Below are positions 18,805-28,079 of a stretch of DNA of 64,000 bases, one piece after another. A program made the position numbers and the translations under genes. Location of the stretch: positions 62,001-126,000 of the forward strand of contig JABTUS010000006.1 in NCBI GenBank assembly GCA_015075305.1, given 5' to 3'. This stretch comes from Opitutaceae bacterium (GTDB lineage: Bacteria > Verrucomicrobiota > Verrucomicrobiia > Opitutales > Opitutaceae). Each line of letters starts with the position of its first letter. Position 1 is the stretch's first letter. A model generated the notes under the pieces. That model was given only the letters and a program-made list of their open reading frames with translations, was not told the origin of the DNA and searched no databases.

Positions 18805-19520
18805 AACGATCATCAATTCTATTGGCGTGCTTCCTTGCAGTGTTTTCCTGCGCCGTCGCGGCACCACAAGTCTACCTGGTCGGAGACTCCACCATGTCGG
18901 ACATGCCGGCGACAAATCCGCGGCAGGGGTGGGGCATGCTGTTCCGTCCGCTCTTCAAGCATCCTGAGAACGTGAAGAACCTTGCGGTGAACGGAGAAAG
19001 CACGCGGAGCTGCGTCGAGTCCGGGCATTGGAAGGAGATCGTCGGGGGGCTCAAGCCTGGCGATTTCGTTCTGATTCAGTACGGGCACAATGACGAGGTG
19101 AAGGAGAAGACCGAGCGGTACACGGATCCCGTGGCGTTTGGGGATTACCTTCGGACTTTTGTGCGGGATGTCCGCGCGAAGGGTGCGACTCCAATTCTCG
19201 CAACACCGGTGTGCCGGAGAAAATTCGATGATTCCGGCCGGATCGTTCCGACCCACGGACCCTATCCTGACGTCACACGGACCGTGGCGAAGGAGGAACG
19301 CGTGCCGCTGCTGGACCTTGAAAGGATGACCGAGCACTGGCTCGAATCGACGGGACCGGAGGCATCGAAGGCTTTCTTCGTGGGACGCAGGAATTCCCGC
19401 CTTCCGCCTGGCAAGGAGGACATCGAGCACTTTGTCGAGGCCGGCGCAGCCCGGGTTGCCGGCCTCGCGGCCGATAATATTCGCGCACAGAAGCTGCCGT
19501 TGGCTGAGCTTCTGCAGTAG
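18801..19520 (+). CDS. Rhamnogalacturonan acetylesterase-like SGNH hydrolase
   Basis: 239 residues with a signal peptide (residues 1-21). Block I is VGDSTMSD with nucleophile Ser30; block III is YGHND (Asn97); the C-terminal pair Asp207 and His210 lies in EDIEHFVEAGA, where relatives usually have a D-x-x-H-F motif. This is the CE12/RhgT pattern, which removes acetyl groups from rhamnogalacturonan or related acetylated glycans outside the cytoplasm. It shares an ATGA overlap with the cytochrome fusion and ends the plus-strand set. Its presence is the best hint that set C acts on a pectin-like material, although acetylated algal or bacterial glycans are also possible. Confidence 0.9.
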   Translation: MKRSSILLACFLAVFSCAVAAPQVYLVGDSTMSDMPATNPRQGWGMLFRPLFKHPENVKNLAVNGESTRSCVESGHWKEIVGGLKPGDFVLIQYGHNDEVKEKTERYTDPVAFGDYLRTFVRDVRAKGATPILATPVCRRKFDDSGRIVPTHGPYPDVTRTVAKEERVPLLDLERMTEHWLESTGPEASKAFFVGRRNSRLPPGKEDIEHFVEAGAARVAGLAADNIRAQKLPLAELLQ

Positions 19521-19563
19521 CCCAATTTCGCCGAGGTAGCAGACGGCAAGCGTGCTCCAAGCG

Positions 19564-21053
19564 CTACTCCCGGGATTCAGCCGAATTTCGGGGAGTAATT
19601 GTGAAGACAACGCGGCGGTAACCGGTGAGCTGCGGCTTGCCGTCGTCCAGGACTTCAAGGATCACGTGCAGCGTCCGGGTGTCCGGGACATCAGGGGCGA
19701 CAAGAAACTGGTGCAGCGGCCTTCGGGGTTCGCCAGCGCGATCTGTCCGTCAAAGGATCCTGGCTCGCGGTACTGCCACCATTTGTAGGTGAGCTGATCA
19801 CCGTCGGGATCATTGGATCCTGAAGCGTCGAGTGAAACCGTTTCGCCGGAACGCACCCTGAGTTGGAGAACATGACGCGTGGCGTCGCCATTGACGTGGG
19901 CGACCGGTGCATGATTCGCCTCGCCGGGAGGCTTGACCTGCCAGTCGAGTCGCGCGGCGAAATCATTGCTGATGGCCTGGGCCCATCGACCGAGGCTCCA
20001 TTGCATTTCGCGTTCCGGATCCGTCGAGCTTGGATGCTTGTCGCGGCCATCCACAAAAAAGTTTCGATGCGGATACAGTCGCATGCGCCGTCCACCCCAG
20101 CCACCCCACTCGGGCTGTTCTACATCGGTTAGACCAGGTGCGAGCAGGTGCAGGAATGTGGGTGAATCCCCTTCCTTGATGATGTACCCATGCAGGTTTG
20201 CGGTGCCTGCCTTGGGATAACGCGCGGCAAGCGGGCCATGACCTTCGAGCAGGTGCCGGCGCACCCAGGTTTCGTTGCGCAGGGACTCCGGCGCCTCGAG
20301 GCTCAACCCGCCTTTGACGACATTGGTGAAATCGAAAAACAACTCCGGCACATTCTTCCAGATCCAGACCGTGCCGGTGTCCTGCCAGTTGCTTTGGTGC
20401 AGTCGGATCTTTCGGATAAAACGTTCCGCTTCCGCCGGGGAACGCTCGCGACGGACTTTGCTGATGGCCTGGGCGAGATCGATGGAACCACCCCAGACGA
20501 GGACCCACAGCGGACGAGGATCGTCACGATCGACAGCCTCGATGATCTGCATGGCTCCGGCGGACTCTTTGCCTGATGCAAGCCAGGGCTCCGCGGGTTC
20601 GCAGGTTCGGGAGTCGAGGGTACCCGCGGGATAGGGGACCGGGAATCCCTTTCCCGCTCCGGCCCAGGTTCGAAGCATGCGAGCTCCTGCCCTCACAACA
20701 CTCTTGAGATGTTCGGGGGTTGGAAACGGATAGCCAGGCCTGGCGTGCCGCTTCAAGGAATCGTAGACCCTGCCGTAGTCATTGAGGATGTCCACAATCC
20801 ATTCCGGACGCACCGATCTATCCCCGAAGGCAAGCGAGGTGGCGACCAGACCCTCGATTTCAAACTCGTTGGCATAGGAAAGAAAGCGAATCATGGCCTG
20901 GATCTCGTCGGGATCCTTCCAGTAGTCGGTCAGCAGGACCACGCGCGGGCGCTCGGGTGAGGCGTGCTGAAGTTCGGCGGCACCGCGCGTCGGATTCAGA
21001 AATGCGACGAAGAAGGCGAGGAGCAGTGCAAGCGTTCGGTGCTGTGTGGACAT
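19564..21053 (-). CDS. Sde182-type (DUF1593) nucleoside-hydrolase-like protein, frameshifted near the C-terminus
   Basis: The unbroken frame ends at 19662 after 463 residues, but the last 20 residues are out of register. In another frame the minus strand continues from about 19720 with VAPDVPDTRTLHVILEVLDD and RRVVFTITP to a stop at 19564, exactly the C-terminal beta-sandwich such proteins normally have. One missing base in the CGGCC run at about 19717-19722 would join the two. Residues 1-25 are a signal peptide; PRVVLLTDYWKDPDEIQAMI resembles the metal-binding Asp loop of nucleoside hydrolases, here with Tyr-Trp-Lys replacing the usual Ile-Gly-Asn. The Ig-like C-domain holds DASGSNDPDGDQLTYKW. 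Relatives are linked to polysaccharide degradation; activity is unproven. It is last in the minus-strand set. Confidence 0.8.
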
Positions 21054-21143
21054 GCCGGCTGTTGTGGTGAGCTTGTGAAGGTGCGTGCGTTGAAAATTTC
21101 CGCAAGGCGGCCGGGGCCGCGCGGAGTCGATTGCATGACGGGT

Positions 21144-23321
21144 TTATTTCGGTTGGACATTCTGAAGCAAGGCCCAGTCATGCGTGAGCGCCAAAAGCGC
21201 AGGCGGAGGGACGGAAATTCCTTGAATCACACCGCGCAGGCGCCCGTTCTCGCGCCATAGCGCCAGGTCCACCGGCTCGGTCAATTCCAGCCGGAAGTTT
21301 CCGGCCTCCACAAAGCGCAAGTCCGAGGCGGCCAGACTTTCCAGGTCCCCGTTCTTTGACAGCTTGATGGCGAATACTCCGGTGGCCTTCGCCTTGACGC
21401 GGAAAGTGCCGCAATAGAAGGTCGCGTCGATCGGATCGCCTGCGGGATTCTGCTCTCCCCGCGCCAGGAAAGTCGTGCCGTCGGTGAGCATCGACTGGTC
21501 CGCGAGTGGAGCAACCTCCACCCGGTAGGGAGCCATCGGGGCAGAGTGTGACTTTGTAAGGAACTGCACCACGCGCGAGGGTGTTGGATCGGAACCGGCA
21601 CCATCGACGAGCGTATCGCTTTCGCTCCTTGGCACGCCATCGAACGTCAGGGTGCGGTGCCCGCGGATGAAGAGCTGGCTGTTCGATCGGCTCACTTTCC
21701 TGAGGAAGTCGATGCTGCTGTCGGGCTCGTATTCAGGATTCAGGAACACGAGCGCCTGGTATTTCTGGACGCCGAAACTGACCATGCCGTCCGGATCAAT
21801 CTTCAATGCACCGGTCTGGATCTCAGTCGACGGAATCACGTCGGCCCGCACGCCGCGAGCCCAGAGATCCTCGGCAAAGTCCACGCCCAGGTCACCGAAG
21901 TGCGGCCCCACCCAGTTCACCGCGGCAGCGTGGCCGAAGACCACGGCGACGGGACAGTCCAGGGGGGTCTTCGAGACATAGTTCAAAAGCCGAACCCGGC
22001 TCTCCGCCCTCATGGCGGCCTTGTCTTCCAGCAGCCACCTGGGAGTGAGGAAATTCACCCGCCCGCCTGCGCGCGCGTCCCTCCAGATTTCCCAGTAGAT
22101 CGACTCGGGATACCGTCTCTCGTGAAACTGATTGTACCACACGGGGCCCCCCATCTTTTTGGCGAGAGACGTCCGAATGGGCAGCGGCCATTGCTCATCG
22201 GTCTGACCGTAGTCCCGCGTTGCCTGCCACCAACTGTAACCGTTCTTGAAGGCGTCTCCAAAGGGCATGTGCCCCCATGTCGCATGCACGACGACAAACG
22301 CGCCGGACCCAAACTGGCGCTTCGTTTCCCGATAGAAGCTGTCCTCGATGCGACCGTTTTCCGTGAGCACCAGGCGCATGTAGCGGTTCACCGCCGTGAG
22401 CCGCTTGTCGCGTGCGCCGCCAATCCCGAGTGTCATGAGTACGCAGTCGCGCACGAATTCGCCGCCTCCGGCCTTCGCATACGCGGCAGCGATGTTGTCG
22501 GAATACCAGAAGTCCCCGTCCTTCGCGCCGTGATTGTACACAGGGGGAAAGCCCCACTCGTCCTTCATGGCGCCATCCATGCCGGTGTCACGGTACTGCT
22601 CGAGGATCTGCTTCTGGAACGGGATCAGCGCCGGGGAAAACACGTCCGGGGTCCGGTATTCGAAGGCCGCCGCGACGATCACCTCTTCTGCGTCCGAGGA
22701 AACCTCCACGACGATGCGCTCCTTCGATTCCTCCACAACGCGGACTCCGCTCTTCAGCTCCTCGAGATCCGATGCCAGGTTCTTCCGCGGGCCGGTCGCG
22801 CGCCAGACCCGCACCAGGCGTCCGCTGAGCAGCGCCTGCTCGCCCGTGTGGTCGCTCAGCCGCGAGGAGGCGATTTCGACGCGGATGGGATCGCTCCCCT
22901 TGAGGGGAAATGATCGGATGCGAAGCATCCATTGCTGCTGGTCAGGATGAAGTTTCTGAAACGCCAGCCGTGCGCGCCGGACATCGAGATCCACGGCCAG
23001 CCGGATGCCGCGGCTGTGGGCGTACTCGACGACACGCTTGACGTGGGCATGCGCCTCCGGGGTTGTAACATCTCGCGGTGACTTGGTGGTGAGAAATCCG
23101 AAGTTCGACTGGTCGGCAATCATGTCCAGCGACGCCTTGTAAGCGTCGGAGCCAGGCGATCCGGTGTTCCATGTCCAGATTTCGGGGGGCAACGAGAGAG
23201 GCAGTCGATGCTCGGCCCCGTGATTCGACAATTCGCCGGGCATCTGGACGCCGCCCGCGAGAAGCGCGGCCGCGAAAAGTGCAAGTTGAGCCAGCCTTCC
23301 AGGCACATGGGTCATGGCCAT
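21144..23321 (-). CDS. Secreted probable TIM-barrel glycoside hydrolase of unrecognised family
   Basis: 725 residues from ATG 23321 (MAMTHVPGRLAQ), which leads straight into a signal peptide; the ORF start at 23354 adds 11 polar residues. Residues about 45-420 look like a (beta/alpha)8 barrel: PPEIWTWNTGS, GIRLAVDLDVRR, and a candidate catalytic segment MDGAMKDEWGFPPVY with Asp and Glu close together. Residues about 440-600 (CPVAVVFGHAAAVNW, then VDFAEDLWARGVRADVIPST) resemble the GATase-like trimerisation domain of GH42 enzymes. The C-terminal about 130 residues form a beta-rich domain. I cannot name the family. It lies between a C69 dipeptidase (35 bases) and the Sde182-type gene, probably in one operon. 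Confidence 0.7.
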   Translation of the reverse strand: MAMTHVPGRLAQLALFAAALLAGGVQMPGELSNHGAEHRLPLSLPPEIWTWNTGSPGSDAYKASLDMIADQSNFGFLTTKSPRDVTTPEAHAHVKRVVEYAHSRGIRLAVDLDVRRARLAFQKLHPDQQQWMLRIRSFPLKGSDPIRVEIASSRLSDHTGEQALLSGRLVRVWRATGPRKNLASDLEELKSGVRVVEESKERIVVEVSSDAEEVIVAAAFEYRTPDVFSPALIPFQKQILEQYRDTGMDGAMKDEWGFPPVYNHGAKDGDFWYSDNIAAAYAKAGGGEFVRDCVLMTLGIGGARDKRLTAVNRYMRLVLTENGRIEDSFYRETKRQFGSGAFVVVHATWGHMPFGDAFKNGYSWWQATRDYGQTDEQWPLPIRTSLAKKMGGPVWYNQFHERRYPESIYWEIWRDARAGGRVNFLTPRWLLEDKAAMRAESRVRLLNYVSKTPLDCPVAVVFGHAAAVNWVGPHFGDLGVDFAEDLWARGVRADVIPSTEIQTGALKIDPDGMVSFGVQKYQALVFLNPEYEPDSSIDFLRKVSRSNSQLFIRGHRTLTFDGVPRSESDTLVDGAGSDPTPSRVVQFLTKSHSAPMAPYRVEVAPLADQSMLTDGTTFLARGEQNPAGDPIDATFYCGTFRVKAKATGVFAIKLSKNGDLESLAASDLRFVEAGNFRLELTEPVDLALWRENGRLRGVIQGISVPPPALLALTHDWALLQNVQPK

Positions 23322-23356
23322 GAATTCGGAGCGGTGCGGTTGATGTCCTTCCAATT

Positions 23357-24787
23357 CTACAGGCCCGGCAGTACAAGTGCGTTTGTCTTGCTGGCTTCGC
23401 GAAGCGCGTCGATCTGCAGGTAGTCGACGCCAAATTCGAGAATCTTGGCGTCGAGCAAGGCGTGAAGCTGGGCGTACTCCTTTTCAATTCTGGCGCAGCA
23501 CTCGCGGCTGAAGTCGCGCAGGAGCTGTCTCGCCTCGTCCTCGCGATTCGCGAGGCTCAGCCGTGTGACCTCATTTTCAATCCGCCGCGATTTTGCGAGC
23601 TCCCACTGCTCGGTTTCGCGGAATACGGCAGCCGCCAGTGGAGCGAGCTTGTTGTAGTTCAGGTCGCACTGGCGCTTGACCCTCTCCGCCCACCACCAGG
23701 GTGACTCGGCGTTGTAGATGTCCTTGCCGATGCCGTAGCTCTCGGGGACGGTGCGTCCGGCGAAGTAGAACGGCTTGAAGACATTGACGCAGGGCGAACT
23801 GAAGGATGCCCAATAGACGGAGCGGAGCAGCGGCGGGTTGTCCTTTCTGAGGTGGGCCACCATGCTGGCGGAGGTGCGCCCGTGATTGGGTCCGTTGTGC
23901 ATGCACACCGTGGAGAACCAACCGTCGTTCGGCGACCACTTGGGCGCCTCAATGGTGCCCTCGTGATGACTGCGGTTGATCTCGTTCATGACGAGTTCCA
24001 CGGTGATGCTGCCCTTGTGTTTGTGGAGGAGCGAGGAGACCTGGCACGCGCGATTGTGCGCCGCGGAATAGTCCTTGTCGGCGCGCGTGTAGCAGCGGGA
24101 GAAATTGAATGTCTCCTCCGAGGAGCACCATCCCTGCGCGATGGCGTGCTTGATGAGGTCGGGATGCGCCTCATCGAAGTCGCGCTCGATGGTGTAGATG
24201 TTGGAGATGGCGTAGACGTCGGTGACCTTCTTAGCGGCCCAGTATTTTCCCGCGGTCTCGAGCACCCAGGCACTGCTGGGATCAGCCACGATGAACGAGT
24301 TGCTGCCCCGGCCCTGGAGCTCGAGGTGGTCGATGATCACATGCATCGCCTCGTAGGCGGTCCTGCCGCGCTCGAGCGCCAGTCGAATCAGATCCATGCC
24401 GATGAGCCCCGCATTGGCCGGAGGAACCTTCGACTTGATGGCCTCATTGCCAATGGCCACACCCCATTCGTTGAGCCCGTGCTCGTAGCCGAATGTCCAG
24501 GAAAGCTGGGAGCCAATGTGCTCATAGGTTTCAGCGACCTGCGGGATCGACCGGTCGGTGCACTTGACCATCGAACCCTCGGGATGGCGGGTGCGTGGAA
24601 AGTAGACGAGCGGCTGGGCCTCCGTGATCTTTCGATCGCTGTTCTTGGCCATGATGACCGAACCGTCGCGCGTGGAGTTGCCCAGTGCGACCCAGGTGTC
24701 GCAGGCCAGGATCCGGGTTGAAAGACAGGCGGCTGCAAGCACGGCAAGCGCGTGCACGACGATGGAGCAGGAGTGACAGGTTTTCAT
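23357..24787 (-). CDS. C69-family dipeptidase (secernin-like Ntn hydrolase), secreted
   Basis: 476 residues from ATG 24787; the ORF is open to 24991 but upstream sequence is promoter-like. The signal peptide (KTCHSCSIVVHALAVLAAAC) is followed by ACDTWVALG, in which Cys29 is the expected N-terminal nucleophile of the mature Ntn hydrolase. MAKNSDR is the second conserved C69 motif, and the segment GYEHGLNEWGVAIGNEA is typical of the family. Members cleave dipeptides or amide bonds. Here it leads a minus-strand set with two putative glycan-acting proteins, so it may cleave an amide in a sugar-peptide conjugate or act on an N-acyl group (inference). It diverges from the acid sugar kinase gene, 206 bases away. 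Confidence 0.85.
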   Translation of the reverse strand: MKTCHSCSIVVHALAVLAAACLSTRILACDTWVALGNSTRDGSVIMAKNSDRKITEAQPLVYFPRTRHPEGSMVKCTDRSIPQVAETYEHIGSQLSWTFGYEHGLNEWGVAIGNEAIKSKVPPANAGLIGMDLIRLALERGRTAYEAMHVIIDHLELQGRGSNSFIVADPSSAWVLETAGKYWAAKKVTDVYAISNIYTIERDFDEAHPDLIKHAIAQGWCSSEETFNFSRCYTRADKDYSAAHNRACQVSSLLHKHKGSITVELVMNEINRSHHEGTIEAPKWSPNDGWFSTVCMHNGPNHGRTSASMVAHLRKDNPPLLRSVYWASFSSPCVNVFKPFYFAGRTVPESYGIGKDIYNAESPWWWAERVKRQCDLNYNKLAPLAAAVFRETEQWELAKSRRIENEVTRLSLANREDEARQLLRDFSRECCARIEKEYAQLHALLDAKILEFGVDYLQIDALREASKTNALVLPGL

Positions 24788-24993
24788 GATGACTCGCATG
24801 GCATGGGTTGGCGGGACTGGGTGAGGGGTGGTTGAAATCCAGAAACTCGCCCCCAGCGGAGACTCCCGCGGAGCTTCAGGCAATCCTCCGGTCACTTGAT
24901 CCATAAAGTGAAATTCGATCGCGCAAAGCTCCCATTCTTCCATGATCCTCGGATCGACGCGACATCGTGTCCGAACCGACATATTTTCCATTC

Positions 24994-26403
24994 ATGACCA
25001 CGCTCTCCCTGTCCAGAACCCTTGCGACTCTGCCTCCCGCCGCCGACGCCGTGCCGGTTGCCGCGGTGGCGAAACTTGTCGTGTTGGACGATGACCCGAC
25101 GGGAACGCAGACGGTTCATGGCGTGCCTGTCCTGACAACCTGGGAGACTGACGCGCTCGAGCAGGCGCTGAGCGGGCCTGAGCCCTGTTTCTTCATCCTG
25201 ACGAATTCCCGGGCGTTTCCGGTGGAGCATGCCTGCCGGATCAACCGGGAGATAGGCCGCAGGCTGGCGCAGGCTTCACGGAATGTGGGGCGCAGCTATT
25301 CGGTGCTGAGTCGCGGAGACTCCACACTGCGAGGGCACTATCCGGCTGAAACCGATGCCCTGGCGGAGGGGCTTGGGATTGTCTGGGACGCCACGCTGAT
25401 CATACCCGCCTTTTTCGCCGGCGGGAGGCTGACGATCGGAGACGTTCATTATGTCGCCGATGTCGACCGCGACGCGCTGACGTCGGTGGGCGAAACTGAA
25501 TTCGCCAGGGACAAGTCGTTTGGTTTCCGGTCATCCAATCTCCGAGAGTGGATTGAGGAGAAGACTGCGGGGCGGCACCGGGCGGCGGATGTCGTTTCGA
25601 TCTCCATCGAGGACCTTCGCTTGCGCGGGGCCGCTCGCGTGGGCCAAAGGCTGCTCAGCGTTCCGCACCGCGGCGCTGTGATTGTCAATGCCGCTGCTCC
25701 AGCGGACCTGGCGGTTCTGACTCAGGCTCTCGTCGACGTCGAGCGCTCCGGGCGGCGTTTCCTGTTCCGCACTGCCGCTGACTTTGTGGCGGCCTATGCA
25801 GGCATTTCCAAACGGCCACTGCTCACCGCTGGTGAACTCTCGGACTCGAGCGGGAAAACCGGAGGACTGCTTGTGGCCGGGTCGTATGTCGGCAGGACCT
25901 CCGCGCAACTTGATGCGCTTGCAACCCGGTGCCTGAATCTGGCAAAGATCGAAGTCTCCGTCGACGACCTGCTCAGCGATGAGCGGTGCGAAAACGAAAT
26001 CGCGCGATGTTTGCAAAGGGTGGATGAATTTCTCACCGCGGGCCGAAGCGTCGCGCTGTACACGAGTCGCCGCCTTGCGACTGGACGTGACGCCTCGGAG
26101 AATCTGTCGATTGGCGAGCGCGTTTCCTCGAGCCTGGTGCGGATTGTGCGGGGAATCGGTGTGCGCCCGCGATGGCTGATTGCGAAAGGCGGCATCACAT
26201 CGAGCGACATCGCGACGAAGGCCCTGGGCATCCGCCGGGCCACCGTGCTGGGTCAGGCAATTCCGGGAGTGCCCGTGTGGCGTCCCGGGGAGGAAAGCAA
26301 GTGGCCCGGCCTACCCTATGTCATATTCCCCGGCAATGTCGGCGGGACCGATGCACTCGCCCGATTAGTTGAATCATTGGATGCCGCCCGGCTCATGACA
26401 TAG
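24994..26403 (+). CDS. Four-carbon acid sugar kinase family protein (DUF1537, OtnK/DtnK-like)
   Basis: 469 residues from ATG 24994; a GTG at 24967 would add nine residues. The N-terminal sugar-binding domain starts KLVVLDDDPTGTQTVHG and has SRGDSTLRGHYPAE. The C-terminal nucleotide-binding domain has AKGGITSSDIATKALGIRRA, then GVPVW and FPGNVGG. Such kinases phosphorylate threonate, erythronate or related acids (3-oxo-tetronate in the OtnK type) before aldol cleavage. The partners normally beside it, an OtnC-type aldolase and LtnD-type dehydrogenase, are absent within the adjacent genes, so its route is unclear. The DSD1-family and Gfo/Idh enzymes of 13322-15486 or the Ldh_2 enzyme at 46670 could supply substrate (speculative). 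Confidence 0.88.
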   Translation: MTTLSLSRTLATLPPAADAVPVAAVAKLVVLDDDPTGTQTVHGVPVLTTWETDALEQALSGPEPCFFILTNSRAFPVEHACRINREIGRRLAQASRNVGRSYSVLSRGDSTLRGHYPAETDALAEGLGIVWDATLIIPAFFAGGRLTIGDVHYVADVDRDALTSVGETEFARDKSFGFRSSNLREWIEEKTAGRHRAADVVSISIEDLRLRGAARVGQRLLSVPHRGAVIVNAAAPADLAVLTQALVDVERSGRRFLFRTAADFVAAYAGISKRPLLTAGELSDSSGKTGGLLVAGSYVGRTSAQLDALATRCLNLAKIEVSVDDLLSDERCENEIARCLQRVDEFLTAGRSVALYTSRRLATGRDASENLSIGERVSSSLVRIVRGIGVRPRWLIAKGGITSSDIATKALGIRRATVLGQAIPGVPVWRPGEESKWPGLPYVIFPGNVGGTDALARLVESLDAARLMT

Positions 26404-26439
26404 TTCCGGCGCGCCGTCCCAAACGGCTCGAAGCAAATT

Positions 26440-26452
26440 CCTCGAATCGAGG
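26440..26452. promoter_or_regulatory. Short perfect palindrome after the kinase gene
   Basis: CCTCGA-A-TCGAGG is a 13-base perfect inverted repeat with a one-base centre, 37 bases beyond the kinase stop. The centre is too short for an RNA hairpin loop, so a protein-binding site is more likely than a terminator. No regulator can be assigned. Confidence 0.25.
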
Positions 26453-26561
26453 CTGGACAGGTCAATTGAGTGTATGATCTCAGTGGTGAAACAATGATGA
26501 AATAGTGCATGTGTTTTTGAACTTGATTTGATGCGTTTCACGTCTCAATTAGCATCGGATG

Positions 26562-26598
26562 TTCGTTTCCCGATACGTTGCTCGGGGAATGAAACGAA
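26562..26598. promoter_or_regulatory. Inverted repeat upstream of the broken propeller gene
   Basis: TTCGTTTCCCGA (26562-26573) is mirrored by TCGG, a five-base bulge, then GAAACGAA (26583-26598). Twelve bases can pair around a short loop, in an AT-richer stretch. It lies 19 bases before the preferred start at 26618, so it could be an operator or a 5' UTR hairpin. The nearby ten-mer TTGATGCGTT (26528-26537) also occurs at 38571-38580 before a TonB receptor gene. Confidence 0.35.
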
Positions 26599-26617
26599 TA
26601 AGATCTTCAAGTCTGAA

Positions 26618-28065
26618 ATGAAATTAGGTGGCTGCATGCAAATGGCCCGACTCTCCATGGTGTTGCGCGGTATTGCGGTGGCGACTGCGATCCAGACTTG
26701 CCTGCCGGCTGAAGATGCAGGAACAGCGCTGGAGCCGGTCCGTTACACGGGCGGTGAACGAGTCGACGCCAGTCATGATGGCGCGCTGCGTTATGCCGTC
26801 GGTGCGAAGAACTGGCAGGCTTTCCGGGCCAATCGCGCCCATCCGGAATCATCCGACGGCTACGGCTACACCTACAACCACGCGCCGATGATGGCTTACT
26901 GGGACAGCCGCTTCTACATCGAGTACCTGAGTTCGCCGTTCCATGAGAACAAGGGCCCCATTCACAGCCTGCTGATGTCGTCCGCTGACGGCGTGCATTG
27001 GGACAAACCGGTCGAAGTGTTTCCTTTCTACAGGATGCCGAACGACGACATGGCCCAGATGCACCAGCGCATGGGCTTTTTTGTTTCGCCCAGCAACCGG
27101 CTGTTTGTCCTCGGCTTCTACGGACTTCCCAACCGTCCGAACGACGGACGCGGCATAGGGCGAGTCGTGCGCGAAGTGCATGCGGACGGATCGTTCGGGC
27201 CGATCTATTTCCTCCGCTACAGCCGGCACAACGGTTGGAACGAGACCAACACGACATTCCCCTGCGCCGCTACAACGGCTTGGACAAGGCCTTTGGTGCG
27301 CAATACAACCGCGCGATTGCCGAGGGAAACGGCAGGCCTCCCGGAGAAGGTTTCTGGGTCACGTACAGCATGAACAAGGAGGACATCTGGGTGGCCCGCG
27401 TGCCCGTGCCCGTCACCGGCACCGTCACGCAACCGGTCCATGACACCTTTGACAGCGGCACCCTTGAGGACCTGCCGTGGAATCTTCACAGCCCGAAGTG
27501 GGTGCCGGTCACGCTTGCCGATTTGCCGGACAAGAGCGACCGCAGCCTGCAGCTGAGCGACGCCGATCCCGCCGACTACGCGCGCGCAGTCAGAGTCTTT
27601 CCCGAAACCAAGCGGGGCGTTGTGCGATTCAAGGTTTACCCGCATCAGTCCGACCACGGGCGGCTGGAAATCGAACTGAACGATCGCCATGGCAACGCTC
27701 CGATCCGGCTGACCTTCGACGAGCAGGGCCGGATTACGACGATGTCGAGTGGTATGCTTGAGACGGCTGTGCTCACACGTTACGTGCGCAATGCCTGGGT
27801 CGATGTGGAGCTCCGCTTCGATGTCGGGAAGGATTCCTTCGATGTGGTGATCGACCACCAGCCGCTGCTCAGCGGGGCGGAGATCCTCGATCCGGTGCCC
27901 TCGCTCGAGCGCCTGTCATTCCGCACCGGTCCGTTCAATGAGCATCCCACGCTGCGCGATCCGAAATCGCCGGGCGAAGATTTTCCCTCCGGAGACGAAA
28001 GGGTGCCGGAAGCCATCTTCAATCTGAACGACGTGGCAGCGGGTCCGGCGCCGAAAACGCCCTGA
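26618..28065 (+). pseudogene. Sialidase-like propeller protein, broken by a frame change and probable internal deletion
   Basis: The first part (to about 27258) encodes a signal peptide and propeller blades (YTYNHAPMMAYWDSRFYIEY, SSADGVHWDKPVEVFPFY, then RYSRHNGWNETNTTFP). The coding then jumps frame at 27255-27268 and continues with LRRYNGLDKAFGAQYNRAIA, MNKEDIWVARVPVPVTGTV and a LamG-like beta-sandwich to 28065. In the Planctomycetes/Verrucomicrobia relatives I recall, some hundred residues of propeller separate these two segments, so the break looks like a deletion and not a single-base error; this comparison is from memory. Start chosen at ATG 26618, with 26636 possible. The product, if any, would be a 250-residue fragment. 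A sulfatase follows 14 bases after the stop. Confidence 0.72.
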
Positions 28066-28079
28066 TTGGGAGCCCTGCC

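Noticed and set aside
26440-26452. Palindrome after the kinase gene as a terminator
   Set aside because: The one-base centre cannot form an RNA loop without melting the stem and no T-run follows.
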